NCBI GenBank assembly: GCA_036939355.1
Contig: JALLAP010000335.1
Span: 1-20,274 of the forward strand
Length of the DNA stretch: 20,274 bases
Reading direction: 5' to 3'
DNA from: Thalassiosira profunda
Taxonomy: Eukaryota; Bacillariophyta; Thalassiosirophyceae; Thalassiosirales; Thalassiosiraceae
Shown here: one piece after another, positions 17,961-20,274 of the stretch
How positions within the stretch are numbered: the first letter of the stretch is position 1
How the letters are laid out: each line of letters opens with the position of its first letter
Made by a program: the position numbers and the translations under genes
The notes under the pieces: model-generated
What the model was told of the DNA's origin: nothing
Seen by the model: only the letters and a program-made list of their open reading frames with translations
Database searches by the model: none

Positions 17961-18360
17961 GATTGTTGTTGCGTGGTAAACGACAACGGTGCGTGCTTGC
18001 CGTTTGTGTACCACGACGTGTGAGGTCAGGACTTGCCCAGCGATAGAGCGCCGCAAACTGCAAAGAATAGGGCGGCTGGCGACAAGGGTGGAGCGGGGCG
18101 GCGGAGGCAGGGTGCACCGACTTTTGTATGCGTGTGCTTTGTCTTGTGCTTGTGTTTGTGAGTTCACAGTGATCAGAGTTAGAGTTACTTTCGTGTCCTT
18201 CCGATAAGCCGAAAGAGCGACGAAGCAACTGAGGTCTAGTGGCCACACTCGACAGTTGGCTGTTGGCTTGCGTGCGGCTCTTTGGTCTTCCTGGCCACTC
18301 ATTTTCTTCCTTCATTTATTTTGAAGTGAGCCTCGCGCCCCGGTACTCCTATTCACCACA
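17961..18360. promoter_or_regulatory. Divergent intergenic region, membrane protein / RRP4
   Basis: 400 bp between the preferred start at 17960 and the RRP4 ATG at 18361. The minus-strand frame is open through to 18302, so part may be coding if the longer start is used. The plus-strand side includes a pyrimidine-rich stretch (~18284-18320) shortly before the RRP4 start. Confidence 0.35.
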
Positions 18361-19624
18361 ATGGGCGACCTCCTCCGCCGCCACTTCGTCCTCCCGGGCC
18401 AGGTCCTGGCCACGTCCCACTCGGAAACCGAGGGGGGCTTCCTCCGCGGCCACGGCACCTACATCGAAATCGTGCCCGACGAGAACGACGACGATGATCG
18501 CGACCTAGACGATGATGGCAATTTTCGTGGCGGCGGCATGGCCGGGGCGTCAAAGAAGAAGAATTCCGGCTGGGGCGGCGGCGAGGCGAACGTGGTGATG
18601 AAGGGCGACGACGGAAACGGCGACGCGAAGGACGGTGACGGCGAGGGCGGGCCTCACGAGAATGCGCCGCCGCGGGGTCCGCAGCGCCTCATCGCCTCGG
18701 TGGCCGGGACCGTCGAGCGGGTCAACAAGCTCATCAGCGTCATCCCGCTGTCGCCCTCCATCTACGTCGGACAGGTGGGAGATTTGGTCGTCGGCCGCAT
18801 CGTCGGCGTGGGAGGGTCGCGGTGGAAGGTCAGCCTCACCTGCTCGGCCCCGTCGGCATCGGGCAGCAACGGGAGCATGAAGGAGGGCCAATTGCCTTTG
18901 AGCGGTGTCAATCTGCCGGGAGGGGTGCAGCGCATTCGTACCTCCGAGGACGTGTTGGCGATGCGAAATTTATTCAAGGAGGGAGATCTGTTGACGTGCG
19001 AGGTGCAGCAGGTCCAGAAGGACGGCACGTTGATATTGCACACGCGGAGTTTGCGGTACGGCAAGTTGGACAACGGAGTGNCAGGTCCAGAAGGACGGCA
19101 CGTTGATATTGCACACGCGGAGTTTGCGGTACGGCAAGTTGGACAACGGAGTGCTGGTGACGGTCCCGCCCAGCTTGGTTGGAAGGAGGAAGAATCACTT
19201 TGTAACGTTGAAAGGGTTGGGCGCCAACAACAGCGGCGATGGAAATGCCATGGAGGTTGACGGAGAGGAGGGGGAGGGTGACGTGGGCGTGCACCTTGGC
19301 CTCAACGGCGGGATATGGATCCAGCGCTCTGTTCCTGCGGAATGGGAGGAATCGATTCGCGCCGATCAAGACGAACGTGCCCCGCTCGCAGAGACATTGC
19401 AAAAACTGCGACATCGGCACGCTTCGACGAAGGTATCCCGTTCCATGCGGGAGACCATCGCTCGCGTCCGGAATTCGATCGAGTGCCTGCGGCTGGTGCA
19501 TTGCCAGCTCACACCAGAGAGCATTGAATTGGTGGCAAAGGCAAGCTTGGACGAAGGGGTGCGGGTGGCGGACATGCTGCTGCCGGAATGGGTGGTCAAG
19601 CTGACGGAGGGCACGCGCCGGTGA
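18361..19624 (+). CDS. RRP4: Exosome complex RNA-binding subunit RRP4 (EXOSC2) (frame broken by assembly artefact)
   Basis: Cap subunit of the RNA exosome, which threads RNA into the 3'-5' degradation and processing core. The start has the RRP4 N-terminal pattern (FVLPGQVLATSHSE...GGFLRGHGTYIE). An acidic/Gly-rich insertion follows (~40-105), then an S1 domain (~135-215: VGQVGDLVVGRIVGVGGSRW). Next is the RRP4 signature: MRNLFKEGDLLTCEVQQVQ, LHTRSLRYGKLDNGVLVTVP, and a KH-like C-terminal domain with LGLNGGIWIQRSVP. A 72-nt repeat plus N (19009-19153) shifts the frame; with the repeat counted once the frame runs to TGA at 19622-19624, giving 396 aa without introns. That is longer than the human protein (about 290), partly due to the insertion. 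It lies just upstream of the XRN1-type gene. Confidence 0.93.
19009..19153. repeat. Exact 72-nt direct duplication around a single N (assembly artefact)
   Basis: Positions 19009-19080 and 19082-19153 are identical, with N at 19081. The unit is 24 in-frame codons of RRP4. It matches the event at 3383-3527 in unit length, single-N spacer and frame effect. Confidence 0.93.
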
Positions 19625-20047
19625 TTGAACGAGTGCAGGATACCTCTAGAGATGATACTCGCTCGTTCATTTGCTATCTTTGCTATCTTTGCTCGTGTGT
19701 TGTGAGTGTTCCAACGCCATTGCCACTGCAAAGATCGTCCTCGTTGGCTCGAATGATTGCCCGCGGCAGGGCGAGAGGGACAGAAAGTCAGCCCGCCCTC
19801 CTTGCGCTCCTCACATCACAAAAAAAAACTCTTGTCGACGGCCAGACGAAGGTGCTCCACCTTGCCTTCCCCTTTGTCTTTGTCCCGCGGCTGTCCCGCT
19901 TCTTGCTTCATTCAACCCCGTCCCCGTCCTCGGCTGATGGTCGGGCTGGTCGTGCACGTTGCAGTCTCGTTGCCCCGCCTCATAAATCCTCGGCCATTGC
20001 CGCAGCTACAACAGGCGCGAAGGATATCCGCGTAAATTGCAGTAAAA
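19625..20047. promoter_or_regulatory. Intergenic region, RRP4 3' end and XRN1 promoter
   Basis: About 420 bp between tandem genes. A short imperfect tandem repeat of TTGCTATCT lies at 19671-19695, probably in the RRP4 3' untranslated region, and a run of nine A at about 19818-19827. Open frames here (up to 157 codons) show no domain. Confidence 0.4.
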
Positions 20048-20274
20048 ATGGGCGTCCCTAAGGTGAGAGGGCTGGCCGATAGTTGACGTGCACCTTCGAT
20101 GTTGGGGGTGGCGTTGAAGGGGCCATCGAGCCGCGCGCCCACGCCCGGCGGCGTGCCCGCCCGGAATTGCGTTCTTTTCGTGCGTCGATGCTCACCACAT
20201 GTTTATCCCCTACGCCCTTCAGTTTTATCGCTGGCTCAGCGAGCGCTACCCCAAGATCAACCAGGTCATTACCA
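20048..20274 (+). CDS. XRN1: XRN1-type 5'-3' exoribonuclease, N-terminus only, cut by window edge
   Basis: 5'-3' exoribonuclease that degrades decapped RNA in the cytoplasm. Exon 1 is only 15 nt (20048-20062, MGVPK). The 160-nt intron (20063-20222, GTGAGAGG...CCCTTCAG) is phase 0, and exon 2 (from 20223) reads FYRWLSERYPKINQVIT to the edge. The joined MGVPKFYRWLSERYP is the hallmark N-terminus of XRN1; XRN2/RAT1 proteins usually have MGVPAFFRW-like starts, so XRN1 is preferred. No catalytic residue beyond this start is visible. The match depends on joining the five-codon exon to exon 2. Confidence 0.85.

Overview
This is a eukaryotic nuclear window. Several genes carry GT-AG spliceosomal introns (about 60 to 230 nt), genes lie singly on both strands, and the products are eukaryotic (p24 receptor, USP, HUS1, RRP4, XRN1). 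The likely source is a photosynthetic stramenopile (ochrophyte). One gene encodes a DUF6824-type domain, a family I know from diatoms and their relatives. Several proteins also begin with a signal peptide followed by a basic, Ser/Arg-rich stretch, as plastid-targeted ochrophyte proteins do. I cannot name the genus. The genome is compact: divergent promoters are mostly 0.2-0.5 kb, and two convergent pairs have stop codons only 21 bp apart.

Layout, left half. A P-type Ca2+-ATPase (minus, cut by the left edge) diverges from a tRNA(Ile)-lysidine synthase (plus). The synthase converges on a p24/TMED cargo receptor (minus). A USP deubiquitinase (plus) converges on a BTB-SPRY protein (minus). A putative tRNA m7G-type methyltransferase with a leader peptide (plus) converges on a flavin amine/polyamine oxidase (minus).

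Right half. The oxidase diverges from a BSD-domain protein (plus). After about 1 kb without a convincing gene comes a DUF6824 nuclear protein (plus), convergent with HUS1 (minus). An unrecognised two-helix membrane protein (minus) follows, then the exosome subunit RRP4 (plus) and the first two exons of an XRN1-type 5'-3' exoribonuclease (plus, cut by the right edge).

The genes do not form one pathway. There are loose themes: RNA processing and decay (TilS, the methyltransferase, RRP4, XRN1), ER/Golgi and Ca2+ handling (ATPase, p24), and checkpoint or ubiquitin control (HUS1, USP, BTB-SPRY). RRP4 (3'-5' decay) and XRN1 (5'-3' decay) are adjacent, which may be chance.

Two places (3383-3527 and 19009-19153) hold an exact 72-nt duplication around a single N, each breaking a real reading frame. 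Both look like unmerged contig overlaps; counting each duplication once gives an intact gene. I found no tRNA or rRNA gene, CRISPR array or transposon, and no convincing novel system. The best leads are the leader peptide and M1-M2 insertion of the Ca2+-ATPase, the apparently broken methyltransferase, the BTB-SPRY fusion, the hairpins before the USP gene, and the AT-rich palindromic island near 13.4 kb.
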